64,000 nucleotides of DNA from Euglena gracilis. Lineage: Eukaryota; Euglenida; Euglenophyceae; Euglenales. Each line of letters opens with the position of its first letter. The first letter of the stretch is position 1. Below are positions 1 to 11,393 of the stretch, piece by piece. The DNA lies in assembly GCA_039621445.1 (NCBI GenBank), contig CP154954.1:21712954-21776953 (forward strand), written 5' to 3'. The notes under the pieces are model-generated. The model did not search any database. It saw only the letters and a list, made by a program, of their open reading frames with translations, and was not told the DNA's origin. The position numbers and the translations under genes were made by a program.

Positions 1-338
1 GTTTGTATACCTCCCCCTCTAAGTCCAGCGAGTGAGCTTGTCCAACGACCCCCCCCCCAGTCAGATGCGGTCTTTTTGGATAGCCTGTTCATTGGCATGT
101 TTGTGGAAACAGCTCTGCAAAAAAGCGTGGCAAGAGGAAGATTGTGATTCGGAATCTTTTTCAATGACCGTTGATGGAGATCGCAAGGAATCATTTCGCG
201 GCGTTGTTCCGAGCTTGGGCGGGGAGGACCTTTTGGATGAGAGGTCCTTCCGCTCTTCCAGGGGGCAGCGCTGCACATGAGCTACCTCGATCCCCAAGAA
301 TTGCACGACCAGGGCTCGGTCTGAGGGGAATGCGGGAG

Positions 339-660
339 TCAAATGGTTTTTGGTGGCCGAGTGTGTGGGTAGGTGGGTGGCTGAGTGGGTGGGAAAAGAG
401 GGGGAAAATGGTCATGGGGGGGCAGTGGGGTTCTTCGAGGGTCTTCGGGGGTGAGGGATTGGTGCCAAGGGATGAGCAATGCCACGATAGGAAATTTTTT
501 TGGGGCATGGGTTGTGGTGCCTCCGTTGAAGGCAAGTTCAGTAACTTCGTGCAGCTCTTTCATTTGTGTCGCATCAGCAACCCGTGTCCATCCACAACGG
601 ACGCATTTCACGGCGTTTGCCCTTCCTGTGGCAATGTTCCCCCCTTTGGCACTCCCGGGG
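339..660 (-). other. Possible minus-strand coding remnant with a CxxC motif
   Basis: The minus strand from about 660 down to 339 is open and reads as sensible protein for about 60 residues, including a CVRCGW zinc-ribbon-like motif followed by a stretch of charged residues. After that it becomes proline-rich low complexity. No initiator can be defended and no splice borders stand out. It may be a transposon remnant or a chance ORF. I do not recognise a family. Confidence 0.2.
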
Positions 661-719
661 GCCGCATGCCCCTCACGTCCAGTGTGGGTTCAACCCCTCC
701 CCATCCCCAGGGTTTGATA

Positions 720-852
720 TAAGGAGGGCGTACATGGTTTAGGTGGGGGGGTGTCCCCCCCACCCCCCCCCCTCCTGGCCTGCAGGGGGGGTCCGGACCA
801 CCCCCCCCCACCTGTCTTTATATCGAACCCTGCCCATCCCCCCCCCCCACAG
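720..852. repeat. Poly-C/poly-G rich intron-like tract
   Basis: Alternating runs of 6-11 C or G, with the recurring short palindromic signature TATATCGAACCCTG or its complement (about 700-720 and 818-832). The same signature recurs at 4.29, 6.97 and 7.88 kb. It lies immediately 5' of the SET-like terminal exon and supplies its polypyrimidine tract. No coding potential. Confidence 0.6.
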
Positions 853-907
853 CCAACTGGGCCCGGTTTGGCTGCCACCAAGCCCTGGGCCCGGCCCCCC
901 GGCCCAG

Positions 908-1024
908 CGCCGGGCGGCCCTCCTCTCCGCCCGGGGCTTTGACTGCCGGTGCGAGGCGTGCCGGGCGGAGCTGCAGCCGGGGGCCAGCACGGGCGGCCGG
1001 TTCCGCCTGTGCTGGCGCCGCTGA
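908..1024 (+). CDS. Terminal exon of a SET-domain (SMYD-like) protein, post-SET cysteine motif
   Basis: This exon encodes 38 residues and ends at TGA 1022-1024. The core is RRAALLSARGFDCRCEACRA. It matches the end of a SET domain plus the CxCxxC zinc-binding post-SET element of SMYD-type lysine methyltransferases, which runs R..L...x.F.C.C..C. Such proteins transfer methyl groups from S-adenosylmethionine to lysine, and the post-SET cysteines help build the active site. The acceptor after 907 (a pyrimidine-rich stretch ending CCCAG) gives phase 0. An alternative acceptor at 852 would add 18 residues in the same frame. The catalytic SET core is not visible in this window and should lie 5' of position 1 or in upstream introns. 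Codon third positions are almost all G or C, as in the other exons here. Confidence 0.6.
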   Translation, partial: RRAALLSARGFDCRCEACRAELQPGASTGGRFRLCWRR

Positions 1025-1275
1025 GGCCAGCACCACAGCGACGCTTTGGGGGGGGGGGGGCACTTTGGTGGAGTTGGTCGGTTGCCAGGGAGGGGAGCCT
1101 GGTCAGGACAGAAGTATACAATTCATTATATAAATAATAATAATATAATACAATATATTTATATATTATTACAATTATATAATATCATGTAAATATAAGT
1201 ATGATATGTGGTAATACAATGCAAGGTGGTAATGCAATCCAGCAGGTACAACGTTGCCGTGCCACCTGCATGCGA
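1025..1275. other. AT-rich spacer after the SET-like gene
   Basis: Positions 1110-1210 are AT-rich TAATAATA-type sequence and the rest is unremarkable. No gene is seen. Confidence 0.4.
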
Positions 1276-1391
1276 GCATTTTACAGGAGGTCAAACAGTC
1301 ATTTAAGGTGTTTGAAGCTCCACATTTAGCAAAAAGATTCAATGGATCAATGAGAATTCAAACATCGTCCACCAAATCCACCGTTTGCCAT

Positions 1392-1490
<99 letters not shown>

Positions 1491-1622
1491 CACACACACT
1501 CACAAAGAAATGGCAATGATGGATTTGGTAGACGATGGTTGAGTTTTCAATGACCCATTGAATGTTTTGGTAAATGTGGAGCTTCAAACATTTTAAATCC
1601 CTCTTTGACCTCCTGTAAAATG
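1276..1622. repeat. Inverted repeat with a (CA)n microsatellite loop
   Basis: The left arm (1276-1380) and right arm (1520-1622) are imperfect reverse complements over about 100 nt. Both carry the GGATTTGGT end and the TTTACAGGAGGTC end. The loop at about 1395-1500 is a run of about 50 CA dinucleotides. The structure can fold into a long hairpin. Confidence 0.75.
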
Positions 1623-2830
1623 GCTTTAAACAGCTTGAATGGTGCAAATGGCAAATAATATGTGTCTTTTGATATGATGGGGATCCCATGCTCTTGGCTT
1701 CAGCAACTTCTCCAACAAGAACCTAAAACTGAGGCACCGGAATTGTAAATTACAATTGAATTGACAAAGGTTGTGATTTCCCCGCAGTTTCACCTTTTAG
1801 CATGTTCAATTTTCACATTCAGAGCAACTGTCCCACAATAGACATAGATTTTTTTTTAGATCCCACCTGTATTTTTTTAAATTTCTCTATGATTTTGTCA
1901 ACGCCATTGTATTTTCTCAAAAAGGTTTTTTGCATCCATCATTTTAACTGTCCTTTGAATTTTTTTGTCCAATATTTTTCGACAAAATTTTCTCGCAGTG
2001 GATTCCCATCGTTCAGAATTCCTCTGTAGGTGGGAATGAAGATTGTTGAGCTCCCCGTGGCTTTCATCCAGTGTTCATGAATTTTGTACGCTTTTTTGGA
2101 TGTGCATTTCTTGTTGCTGAATAGCTGAAGGTTTGGACACACAATGATGCAGAGTTTGGGACAAAAACTACCCAAAATCATGATTTTCAAAACCCCGCCT
2201 ATAGCTTAAAATGGCCTAAAATGAAGGTGTAAAATGTTTTTTAACAGCTTGAACGGAGCAAATGGCAAATGATTGTGTCTTTTGGCATGGTGGGGATACC
2301 ATGCATGTGGCTTCAGCAAACTTCTCCAGCAAGAACCTAAAACTGAGGCACTTAGAACATTTGTTTAAATTGAGTCGAAAAAATTGCAATTTGCCCACAT
2401 CTACACTTCCATTTTGGCATGTTTGATTTGCACATCTGAGCAGCTGTCCTGCGATGCATATACTTTCAATTTTTGAATTTGAATTCAGTTGATTTGGAAA
2501 AATACAAGGTTTGGTATCAGGGCCATTGTGTTTCCTCAGAAAGGGTTTGTGCATCCACCATTTTGTCCGCCCAGATAACATTTTGTCCAACATTTTTCCA
2601 ACAAATTTTTTTATGCAGAAAATGCCTACCGTTCGGAATTCCTGGGAATAAATTAAGATTTCTTGAGTTTGCTGTGGTTTCGATTCAGTGCCAATGGATT
2701 TTACATGCTTTTTTAATGCTCATTTTCTTGTTTCTGAATTAAGTGAAGTTTTGCGCACACAATTACACAATTTTTGGGACAAAAATGACCCAAGATTATG
2801 ATTTTCAGAACCCATAGCTTACAGTGCCTT
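1620..2830. repeat. Tandem duplication of a ~600-bp non-coding unit
   Basis: Unit 1 (about 1620-2210) and unit 2 (about 2232-2830) share long stretches. These include the segment AACAGCTTGAAxGGxGCAAA near each start, CAAGAACCTAAAACTGAGGC mid-unit, and a GGGACAAAAA...ATGATTTTC segment at the end. Divergence is perhaps 20-25 percent with small indels. Unit 1 begins inside the right arm of the preceding inverted repeat. No ORF is conserved between the two units. Confidence 0.7.
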
Positions 2831-4570
2831 AAGATTGCCACAAATGGCCCAAAATGGCCTAAAAATGGCCTAAAATGGTCATATTTTTGGGCTTGACTAT
2901 AGGTGCTTGGATGTGAGAGCAGCGCTGTGGCATCGTCACCCATTTATTGCACATTTCATATATTTAACGCTCCAAGCCAGCCTGCAGGGGCACCTGCCCA
3001 TCACTAACCTTTCCTCCATCCCCACACAGTCACTCACGGTGGCACTCCACTGCACAAGGTTTGAAAATGCTCACGTTTGTACTGGGCAGTTTCGGGGCAT
3101 CGTCAAAATGCCCTCCCACTCAGTAGGATTGGTTCAATATGGGGGTGTCACAGCTATAAATAGGGGGGGTGCCACTCTCCCCATCTGGCAGGATTGTATG
3201 GGGAAGAAATGGTTTTTTTGTTTCAATGAGGGGGTCTCCGCACCCACCACCTGGGCCCTGGGGGGGGGGGGGAGTGCCTCCCCTCCTCCCCTAGGAGGGA
3301 GGAGGGGAGGTGATCGGACCCCCTGTACAAAACCAACGCTCGCTTAACACCCTGGTGGGGGGGGGGGGCAGGTGGTCGGACCCTCCCACCCACCACCCAC
3401 AGGGTTTCAGGGATTCCCGGCGCTTGGCGCCAGCAGACTTATGTTTTATCATGTGTTTTGGAGAAAAAAAATTGCCTGACAATTTCGGGCATTTTTTTGC
3501 AGCCCCCCCAAAAAACATTTTCCGCCACTTCGCGCCAGGTTTTTTTTTCTCCGGGGACCATCTCCCCTTCCCACGGGAGGTGGGTCCGGGACCACCCCCC
3601 TCCCCCCTCTCACTTCATGCCCTCCCCCCCCACCCACCACCCCTTCCTGTATTTCCAGGGGCGGTATTCGGTCCAATTTTTTCCTTCGGCGCCGAAGGAG
3701 TTTTCCTTCAGGCGGTGCCGTGGTGGGGGGAGACCCCCCCCAGGCTTTCTCGTCCAGCCCTCGCCCCGGGGCCGAAAATATCTGGCCCCGGGTCCCTTGC
3801 CCCGCCCACTCCCGCTTTTGGCCCACGAGGCACGGCCCCAAAGGCAGCAGGGGACAAGGGTGGGAAAGAGAAAACCCACCACACGGTTGCCCATGCAAGG
3901 GACCTGCCCCCCCCCCGTTTCTGCTTCACCCCAAAAAGGGGTTCTGGAGTTAAAAGGAATAGGGGCGCACAACTTTCAGGACTGGTCTGGAGGACCGCTC
4001 CGGATTAGGCCAAATTCAAGCTTAAAAACTATTACCCTAACCCTAATCTTTTCAACGACCTAAACCCCTTTGCTGGTTTGGGGCAGCAGAAACCCCCCAG
4101 GGGCCTTGTACTCCCCCATGCCATGATTTTGCCACCCAAATTTTTATCTTCCTTTTGGGTAATATGTTATGGTTTTAATGCTCTTTTGTTTTTTTTTCTT
4201 CTTGGAGGCAAAGACCTCCGGGCCGAAACAGCGTTTGGGGTGTGTCCCCTCCTGTTGGACCAATGCAGGGGGGCAATCTCATCAACCTTCATATCGAACC
4301 CTGCCAGCACGGTCATTTTTGGAGCAGTCCCAAAGATTAACTTCACGGGGCAGATCGCTAGCATAAGGGCTCGGACTTGGGATTGAGAGTACTGCCCCAG
4401 AGAAGCACCCGGGACCCCCCAGCCCAGGACCCCAGAAATCCAAAATTTTCTTCCATCTCTTGGCACCTTTTTTTGACATTTTTGACATTTTGGGTTTATG
4501 TTGCTGGTGTCCACGCCCCCCCCACTCTTGGACCAGAGGGGGGGGGTCCGGACCTGCCAAGGGCAGGGCA
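2831..4570. other. Intergenic or intronic region with poly-C/G tracts
   Basis: Contains short TGGCCAAAA-type repeats (2835-2885) and many poly-C/G runs. It also has the palindrome TTCGGCGCCGAAGG near 3685 and a telomere-like CTAACCCTAA patch near 4035. ORFs here are all proline/glycine-rich products of the homopolymers and are rejected as genes. Confidence 0.5.
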
Positions 4571-4947
4571 GAACGGAAATCGGCCGAACAGCCAGGGTGG
4601 GGGGGGGGGGTTGACCACCCCCCAGCACCCTCTTCCTGTATTTCCAGGGAAAAAAATTCTTCCGGTGCCAAAGGCGCTGGGTGTTTTTTTGACCCATATG
4701 GGAGGTCACTCCCAAAAACCCCTAAAACCCCATTTTTTCACACCTTCCAAAATTTCAACATTTTCTCAGAAATTCTATTTTGAGTGGTCTTTGAAGCAAA
4801 AAAAAATTGCCATTGAAAGTCCAAAAAAGAATCCAATGAAAAAAATGTCAGTATAATTTGATTGTGCCAAAATTTGGTCGAATTTTTTTGACCTGCCTTT
4901 TATCACCCCCTCCTAAAAGCCACCAATTATTAAACCTGAAATTTTCG
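4571..4947 (+). repeat. Dispersed repeat R1, copy 1
   Basis: About 375 bp shared with 8232-8603. Landmarks in order are a poly-G tract, TTCCTGTATTTCCAGG, the GGTGCCAAAGGCGC half-palindrome, CACACCTTCCAA, AATGTCAGTA, TTTGATTGTGCCAAAATTTG and GCCACCAATT. No conserved ORF. It looks like a degenerate interspersed element. Confidence 0.7.
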
Positions 4948-6105
4948 AGATTTTTTTTATGAAGAAATAGAGGGGTGCCATTTGGTGATTGAGCCAGTGC
5001 AAATAGTGGTGTTTTGCTTCCACGGGCACCTTTGCATGGTTGAAGTAAGGTTGTCCGTTTGATACATTCCCTCCTATTGAACACTCTCCACATGATGTTG
5101 CCCCCTTGGGGACCGATTATTATTGGGTGTGTATGGGGAACCCATCGGTATGCCACCATTGGAGGGGCATTCCAACCGATTATTGTAATTGGTGTGTCGG
5201 TATGCATAACCCCATGATGACCTCTGACGTTGGCTTACACATCCATTTTTGTTTTCACTATTATGTTCGATACCTGTAGTGGATCCAAAAAAAAGGGAAC
5301 CCGAATATATCACGTTGGGCAGCCCTCATTTTTGAGGGCTAATGAATCTGAAACAGGGGTTTTCTTGAGCCGGAGGGGACCTTACCCCTGGGGGGGGGGG
5401 GCTCCAGCCAGCCAGCGCCTTTTTCCAGCCGAACCGCGGGACCCCCCCCCGCCTGCGGTCCTTAAGAGAACCCTTAATCTGAAAATCTCACAACGGCGAA
5501 AGGCATTCATCAGTCAAAGAGGCTACAATTCACCGGGGGGGAGCACTGGCAAACGGCGCCAACAGAAGAAATACATTTAGCCTTTTGATGAGGCCTTTTG
5601 ATGAGTGCCTTCTCGTTCTCTGGATTCTAGTTGTGAAGTTTAAAAGAATGAAGTTTTCATTTTTTTGGGTGCAAACAGGATCCCAATGGGAGCTGACGTT
5701 CCAGACAACAACCTCTGAACTGGACCCCTCTGGGCAGTTAAAGAATAAGGCATCCCAAAACACATCACAAATCCAATTTTGTTTTCAACCATTGGCCAGA
5801 ATGCATTGATTTTCCGCCATTTTTTTGACCCAAGTGGCTGGAGTCATCGACCTCCGGGGTCAGAATGGAATTCAACAAGTGACCTGCTGGTCGTTTTGCA
5901 AGTGGAAATTTCCCATGTCCCTGTCCATGGAAAGGCAGTAGACCAGTTTCAATAGCAGGGGGAATTGTTATGGACCTCATGGGCAGAAGGTTGGGTACAA
6001 AAAATGATCCGCATCCAAACTTAGTCAAAAAAGCCAAACTACAAAATGGCCAAAAGAATCACAATGGATACAATATGTTGAGAAACACGACCCCATTGCC
6101 TGCAG
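4948..6105. other. Region with no recognised gene
   Basis: Mixed-composition sequence. A few ORFs of 70-120 codons lack codon bias or splice-site support. Nothing is recognised until the membrane-segment exon at 6106. Confidence 0.4.
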
Positions 6106-6179
6106 GTTTCATTGTGGTGATGGTGGCAGTCATCTTGTTTGTCATACTGCTCTTGGTGAATGCCAAGGCCGAGGGGGCT
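6106..6179 (+). CDS. Candidate exon encoding a transmembrane segment
   Basis: A strong acceptor (TGCCTGCAG) and strong donor (GTGAGT) bound 74 nt, phase 1 in and phase 0 out. The product is one hydrophobic helix of about 20 residues (VVMVAVILFVILLLVN) followed by AKAEGA. This is the usual form of a single-pass membrane anchor. Base composition is less GC-rich than the other exons, so it may belong to a different gene from the array downstream. No family is recognised. Confidence 0.4.
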
Positions 6180-6639
6180 GTGAGTATTTCAACAGGCAAC
6201 CCTGGTATGCCATTGCTATCCCCATTCTTTTTCAGCTCGTTTTTTATGCTTGACATTAGCGGTGTATTTTGTCATCCTTTTTCCCGGGTTTTTAGTTTTT
6301 CAGTCTCGTCTTTTTTTGTGTTGTGTTTGCTCTTTTTTTTGTATTTGCTGGTCTTTCCATGTCCTTGCACATCTTTTTTCTTTGTCTGAGAATTTTACCA
6401 GTGATTTTTGTGAACCCCTGGTTTAACATGTTTGTTATATCAGGGTTTTTCTTTTCTTTTCAAGTTGCATCAGTGAGTCTCTGCTTTACACAGCGTATCA
6501 GAAGGTTTGGCATCGGCAGGCCTATCCACTTGAAAGGTGCGGGTGGTGTAGGTTGACCCACTGGTTTATTGTGGAGCAGAGGATCATTCAGCCCACGCTA
6601 CGGGTATGCATACTGATGCCAGCCACACCAGGCTTGTGC

Positions 6640-6720
6640 TCAGTAGGGTGCCTACCCCCCCCCCCCCCGGGGGGGTGCCTGCTAGGGGCAGGCACCCTAT
6701 AGCACCCACCCCCCCCCCGG
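6640..6720. repeat. Poly-C/poly-G palindromic block
   Basis: TAGGGTGCCTACC, then C13 and G7, then GGTGCCTGCTAGGGGCAGGC and C-rich sequence. It is one of several imperfect dyads built from GGTGCCTGC motifs; a related one lies at about 16.63-16.86 kb. Confidence 0.45.
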
Positions 6721-6748
6721 TTGGTAAGCACAAGCATGAGCCACACAG

Positions 6749-6931
6749 TGGGGAGGCGCCGGCCAAGGGCCCCGGATGGCCCCGCAGACGTGACCCCGGC
6801 TCTGGCGCGGCTGCCACGCGGTTCCTTCGCCCCCGCAGCCGACCGCTGCCGGGTGTCGGAGAGGGCCGACTGGGGCCCCGGCCCGGGTTGTGGGGGAACG
6901 GCCCGCACCGCCCGGCCCGAGGCAGAGCCCG
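6749..6931 (+). CDS. Candidate GC-rich exon, phase 1-1, 61 codons
   Basis: Bounded by a CACACAG acceptor and a GTGTGT donor. Length is 183 nt with one base of a codon donated on each side, the same symmetric phase as the downstream array. The product is Arg/Pro/Ala-rich (for example DVTPALARLPRGSFAPAADR) with scattered Cys and no recognised domain. A second frame across the same DNA is also open and similarly GC-rich at third positions. The exon is therefore more secure than the chosen frame. It would precede the membrane exon at 8919, whose acceptor is also phase 1. Confidence 0.4.
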
Positions 6932-8231
6932 GTGTGTCTCCCAACCCCGCCCCCCCCCCCCCGAGTCCGCCAGGGTTCGATATACACCGAGGTGGGGGAG
7001 TCACTATCCCCCTTGACGCGGGGGGGGGGATCCGGTCCATACGTTCATTTAGCACCCGTGTGATCCCCTGGGGGGGGGGGTCGTGGGGGGGGGCGGGGGG
7101 GGGGAAATGCAACTTGCAGTGCATTTTTTGCATTGCTGCCCCCCGAATTTGCATTTTTTGCATGCATTTTTTTTGCATAAAATATTTTCCCCGGAAAAAT
7201 TTTTGTAGTTGGTTGCCATATGTTTGAAATTTTGCATATTGCATTTCTACATAAAATATTTTGCCCTGGAAAAAAATTGTTGTTGATTGCCATATTTATG
7301 GATTTTTGCATTTTTTTTGCATTTGCATAAAATATTTTTCCCTGGAAATTTTTTTTGATTTTAGGCAGCAAAGCTCTGTTGTATTCGAGCTTTTTCTCAG
7401 GTTTTTCATGCAAGTTGCATTTTTTGCATTTTTTTTGCATTTTTTTGACTTGCATAATTTGAAGGGCCCAGTTGCATTTCCCCCCCCCCCTGGGGGGGGG
7501 TCGGTTTTCGAAAAACGTGGGAGGGTTTGGGCCCAGGAAAAAGTGCCCCCCCCCCCCGAGTCATTAAGTGAATCTATGATCCGGTCCGGACCTTCCCCCA
7601 CCTGCCAAGGGGGTCCCAGGGGGAGGGTGACACCCAGACCCCCAAAGGTCATTATTTCCTTCCAGCTCTTAACGCCGGAATTTTTGATAAGTTTGACAAT
7701 TTTTTGCCCCAAAAAAAGTGCCCAAGACGGCATTTTAGGTCGGTTTTGGAGTGCGAGAATTTTAAGCAGAAAATCAGCCACTTTGGCCGCATCACCGCTT
7801 AGGTGGGGGGGGGCCCCCCCCCCCCCCACCATCCCCACCCCCTCCTCGGCCGGGGGGGGGGGTCCAACCCACTCCCCATGTCCCCTCTTATCGAACCCTG
7901 GTCATGATGCTTGCACGCAGAACCAGATATGTATTTAAGTTTGGGGGGGTCCAGTGTATTTTGGTGTAAGCCATCGAAGTTTCTGGACTTGTAATGGACC
8001 CCCCAAAAGTGTCCCAACCCCGCTGGGAGGGGGTCTCGGGGTGCCCTGGGCATGCCCGGCACCACCCCCAAAGAGGGCTTGTGGCTGGGTTTCCGGCGCC
8101 AAACGCACCAGAAGTGCCTTTTGCCAAGGCCCAGGCACTTTTGGCCATGTGCCCAACCCCCCCCAGGGATTCGGATCTGGGTGAGTGCCTGCCCAGGCTT
8201 GCACCCCACAGGGGGGGGGGGCAAAACAGTA
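6932..8231. other. Intron-like region, GCATTTTTT-rich and poly-C/G tracts
   Basis: Positions 7100-7460 hold many copies of TTGCATTTTTTGCAT and AAAATATTTT(C/G)CC(C/T)GGAAAAA, an irregular tandem family. Poly-C/G runs cover the rest. No exon is supported. Confidence 0.5.
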
Positions 8232-8603
8232 ATCGGTCCAACAGCCAGGGGGGTTGGGGGGGGTCTATTACCCCCCACCACCTCTTCCTTCCTGTTTTTC
8301 TGGTGGCACCAGTTTTTGGACCCAAAAAAAATTTCCGGTGCCAAAGGCGCCGGGTGTATTTTGACCCCTTTTGGTACCCATATTGGAGGTCCCCCAAAAA
8401 ACCCCACAGCCTCATTTTGTTCACACCTTCCAACATTTCAGCATTTTCTCAAAATTTTAATGTCATTGAAAATCCAAATTTTTCAAAGAAAAAAAATGTC
8501 AGTAAAATTTGATTGTGCCAAAATTTGGTTCAATTTTTTCGACCTGCATGTTTTTCACCCCCCCCCCTCCCCTGAAACGCCACCAATTTTTAACCCTGAA
8601 ATT
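8232..8603 (+). repeat. Dispersed repeat R1, copy 2
   Basis: Same order of landmarks as the copy at 4571-4947, in the same orientation, 3.66 kb away. It has a GGTGCCAAAGGCGCC palindrome near 8336, CACACCTTCCAA, AATGTCAGTA and TTTGATTGTGCCAAAATTTG. Flanking poly-G tracts differ in length. Confidence 0.7.
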
Positions 8604-8918
8604 GTGTATTTCCATCAAAAAGAATGTAATCTGGGTTCATTTTTCAAAAGAACTTAAAAATCCCTGGCCAAAATCCCCGTTTTCCCAAAATTGGTGAAAA
8701 TGCTTTGGTGGGTGGGGGGGTCGACCACCCCCCACCAGGCCTTCCCGTTCTGCCGTGGGGGGGGGGGGGTCGGCCTCTCAAAATTCAGCCTGCTCGGGGT
8801 CAATGGGCCTCTAGGCTTACGGGGGGTCATGTTGCCCGGTGACCCCGGGGGAGGGTGGGTGGGTGGGTGCCCCCCCCTCCCGGATGCATCTAAAGCAACA
8901 CCCCCCCCTCCCCCGCAG

Positions 8919-9133
8919 AACCACAGCTGCCCCTCCCGCCCCCGCCCCGCGCCAGCCCGCCGCCCGGGCCGGACCCCCGCTTCCTCGCCGTGCTCGGCGT
9001 GTGGGCGGCGCTGCTGCTGACTCTCCCCTACGCCCTCCGCCCCCGCCCCTCTGCCCGCCGCCACCGCCGCCCCCGGCCCCCCGCAGCCCCCCGGGCCCCG
9101 TCGCCCCCAAGTCCTTCCGGGCTGCCGGCCAAG
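8919..9133 (+). CDS. Candidate exon with a membrane segment flanked by proline-rich arms
   Basis: Acceptor CCCCTCCCCCGCAG and a donor after GCCAAG give 215 nt, phase 1 in and phase 0 out. The product starts with a Pro-rich arm, then a hydrophobic helix (FLAVLGVWAALLLTLPYAL). An Arg/Pro-rich basic tail follows and ends SGLPAK. A basic flank after the helix suggests that the tail faces the cytosol or stroma. Codon third positions are nearly all G or C. The layout (phase 1 to 0, helix, basic Pro-rich tail) is shared with the exon at 34298-34518. No homologue is recognised. Confidence 0.55.
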
Positions 9134-10122
9134 GTCCCCCCCCCCCCGGCGGGTGGGGGGGAGGGCTCAGGACGACCCATTTTGGGGGGGTCTTTTTGGG
9201 CCAAAATATTTTGCCGCTTTGCGCCGACAGACACCCTCTGACTGAGTCTGAGGTACCCACTCGGGCAGGCCTCCCCCCCCCCAGGACGGTGGGGCCAGAC
9301 TCTCCCCTCGGGTCACCAACCCAAAGCAAGATTTCTGGCAGGGCTCTCGGGGGTGGGTGGTGGGTGGGTGGGTGGGTGGGTGGGTGCCGATCCCCCTCCC
9401 CCCGTTCCTTGGTCCTGAGAAATAGCCTCTGCCCTCTGCCAACATCTGCGGGTGGGGGGCTGTGGTGCATTGGTCAGCTTCAGCAATTTTTGGTTTCCAG
9501 TGCCCAAATGCCTAAGAGCGATAGTGCAGAGAAACTCTTGGGTGATTAGAGTTGTTTGGTTGTAGCAATCCCAGGTTTTATGGATTTGTGCCCCATTCGC
9601 GGTTTGTTATTGGCCCCCCATATGCAGTCAACTACTAGTAGACAAATATATAATGTAAATTTGGTGCGACGGGAGGGGACGGTGCGTGGACCAGGCTTCT
9701 GCTTCAGGGTTCACAGTGCCCCCCTGAGGCTGAACTGCAGGTAGTCTGAATTTAGGACCCTCCCAGAGGGCGGGTCTGGTAGCAGGGCTCTCTAGTGGAA
9801 AATATTTTTACCCGAAATGTTTCCAAAAAGTGCGTTTAGTCAACTTTACATTGAAAACACGATATGCATTTATTTGGATTGTAATTTTATGCGTGAATTG
9901 AAGACAGGCGTATATTTTATTACGTCCAGGTTTGTGCATTTGTGCATATGTTGTTTTATCCAGTAACAAGGCACACATGACATGTTTTGCTGTTTTTTTT
10001 TCGTTTTTTTTTTCGTTTTTTTCCCATCCTGATCCAGGTGACCCAACGCTGATCCAGGGAGCACATCTCTCCCACATCCAGGTGTGGTGCAGTGTTTTCA
10101 GTTCTCTTTCCCATCCCTGCAG
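9134..10122. other. Intron-like region; possible 8-codon microexon at 9717-9740
   Basis: Includes a (GGGT)n run at 9353-9385. Positions 9717-9740 could be a phase 0-0 microexon (CPPEAELQ) between CACAG and GTAGTC. It would keep the frame between the exons at 8919 and 10123, but 24 nt is too short to defend from sequence alone. Confidence 0.25.
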
Positions 10123-10165
10123 GCAGCCTTGCCAGTGGAGTCAGGTTCTCCGGTTCCGGTTGAAG
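10123..10165 (+). CDS. Candidate short linker exon, phase 0 to 1
   Basis: 43 nt between CATCCCTGCAG and GTATGC encode AALPVESGSPVPVE plus one base. Its phase 0 acceptor fits the phase 0 donor at 9133, and its phase 1 donor fits the phase 1 acceptor of array exon A1 at 11210. Composition (Pro, Val, Glu, Ser) resembles the array. The case rests on phase agreement and splice sites, since the exon is too short for codon bias. Confidence 0.4.
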
Positions 10166-11209
10166 GTATGCCATTTGAGGCTTTCAGATCTCTGGACAGG
10201 TCCAATCCAGCTAGGATTTGACTCTTTTTTGGGTTTCAGGGATCCATCCCCAGGCATGGCAACCTGCAGGACCCCCCCCCCAAAGGACCCCCTCCCAGGG
10301 GATCAAGTGGGCATTGGTTTTGTATAAGGGGAGGGAGGAGGAGTCCGACCCCCCCCAGTGGGAGGGTGTCCAGACCACACACCCCCTGGAATAAACAGAA
10401 TTTATTTCCTGCATTTTGCATCAGAAAATTTATGTTTTTATCGTCTATTTTGCCAATGTGTTTAAGAAACCCTGAAAACGCGATTTTTGGGTTATTTTTG
10501 ACGCCCCTGAAGAAATCTTCAGGTGCGACGTGATGTCGACCCCCCCCCTGGGGAAAGCGGTTCGGGACCCTCCCGCACCCCCCCCCATTTAATGCCCTGC
10601 CCACCCCCTGGGGATGCCCAACCAGCACTTTTTTCCAACCATCTTGACCACCTTTGATCCTGCGTGAATTCCGCTTTTCCTGCGGATTTCTGGGCAACAA
10701 TGATTTCTCCATTTGAAACTCTGGGAGAAAGTTGGGCGGGGTTCATGGTTCGTGGTTCCCCAAAGGGAGTCCATTCGGTGTGTTTTATTAAACGCACAGA
10801 AAAGAGTCAATCCCCCAAATAACGTGGTGGGATCGACCCCTGGCAGTGCCCGAATAACTTGGCGGGGGAATGGTTCCAGCCCCCTGGCACCCCCTTTTTA
10901 GCAAACTGTCTCACAGCAATGAAAGTGGTGCCAAAGAATTCCTGGGGGGAAGGTATAAAGGATGGTTTCAGTAACTTGGCACTCTGCACAGGACCAAAAG
11001 GCCAGAGAAGAAAATTTGTTTGATTTCTGACCCCCCCCCAAGTGAGCTCCCGACATAGTTGCCAAAAATATTTTTAAGTCCTGATTGGGCAGCAGGGATT
11101 TGTACAGAAGGAGGTGTGTGCGAGGTGCATCTCCGCGAAATCGGCCTCCAACCGGTGATCCCGGACGGGATTGAGTTTTGGGCCCGGGGGCAAGGGGTGT
11201 TCTTGTCAG

Positions 11210-11287
11210 GGGACGCCCCGCAGACCCCCACGGCGGCCCTGGCGGAGGAGCAGAGGGCCCCGGCCACTCCCCCGGCTGCAGCTGACG
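11210..11287 (+). CDS. Array exon A1 (78 nt, phase 1-1)
   Basis: First of five type-A exons. After TTCTTGTCAG it encodes DAPQTPTAALAEEQRAPATP then PAAAD, completing a glycine at each junction, and ends at GCTGACG before GTACGC. Length is a multiple of three and both ends are phase 1, so it can be skipped or repeated without shifting frame. The surrounding intron sequence (AAGTGAGCTCCCGACATAG upstream, CTCACCGCCCGCATCCAGTC downstream) recurs around every A exon. The unit therefore duplicated together with its introns. The product is a disordered-looking acidic Pro/Ala segment with the repeated core EEQRAPATPP. Function is unknown. Confidence 0.7.
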
Positions 11288-11393
11288 GTACGCGTCTCAC
11301 CGCCCGCATCCAGTCGCCTGCGATACAAAGTTTGGCATGAAAGAAGAAAAAAAATGCTTGTGGTTCAAAGGCCCCAGCCCTTGGAAGGCGTGT

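Noticed and set aside
4030-4050. Telomere-like CTAACCCTAA patches (also near 14870, 17240, 22760 and 44500)
   Set aside because: Only one to three units each and scattered within repeats. They are not a telomere.
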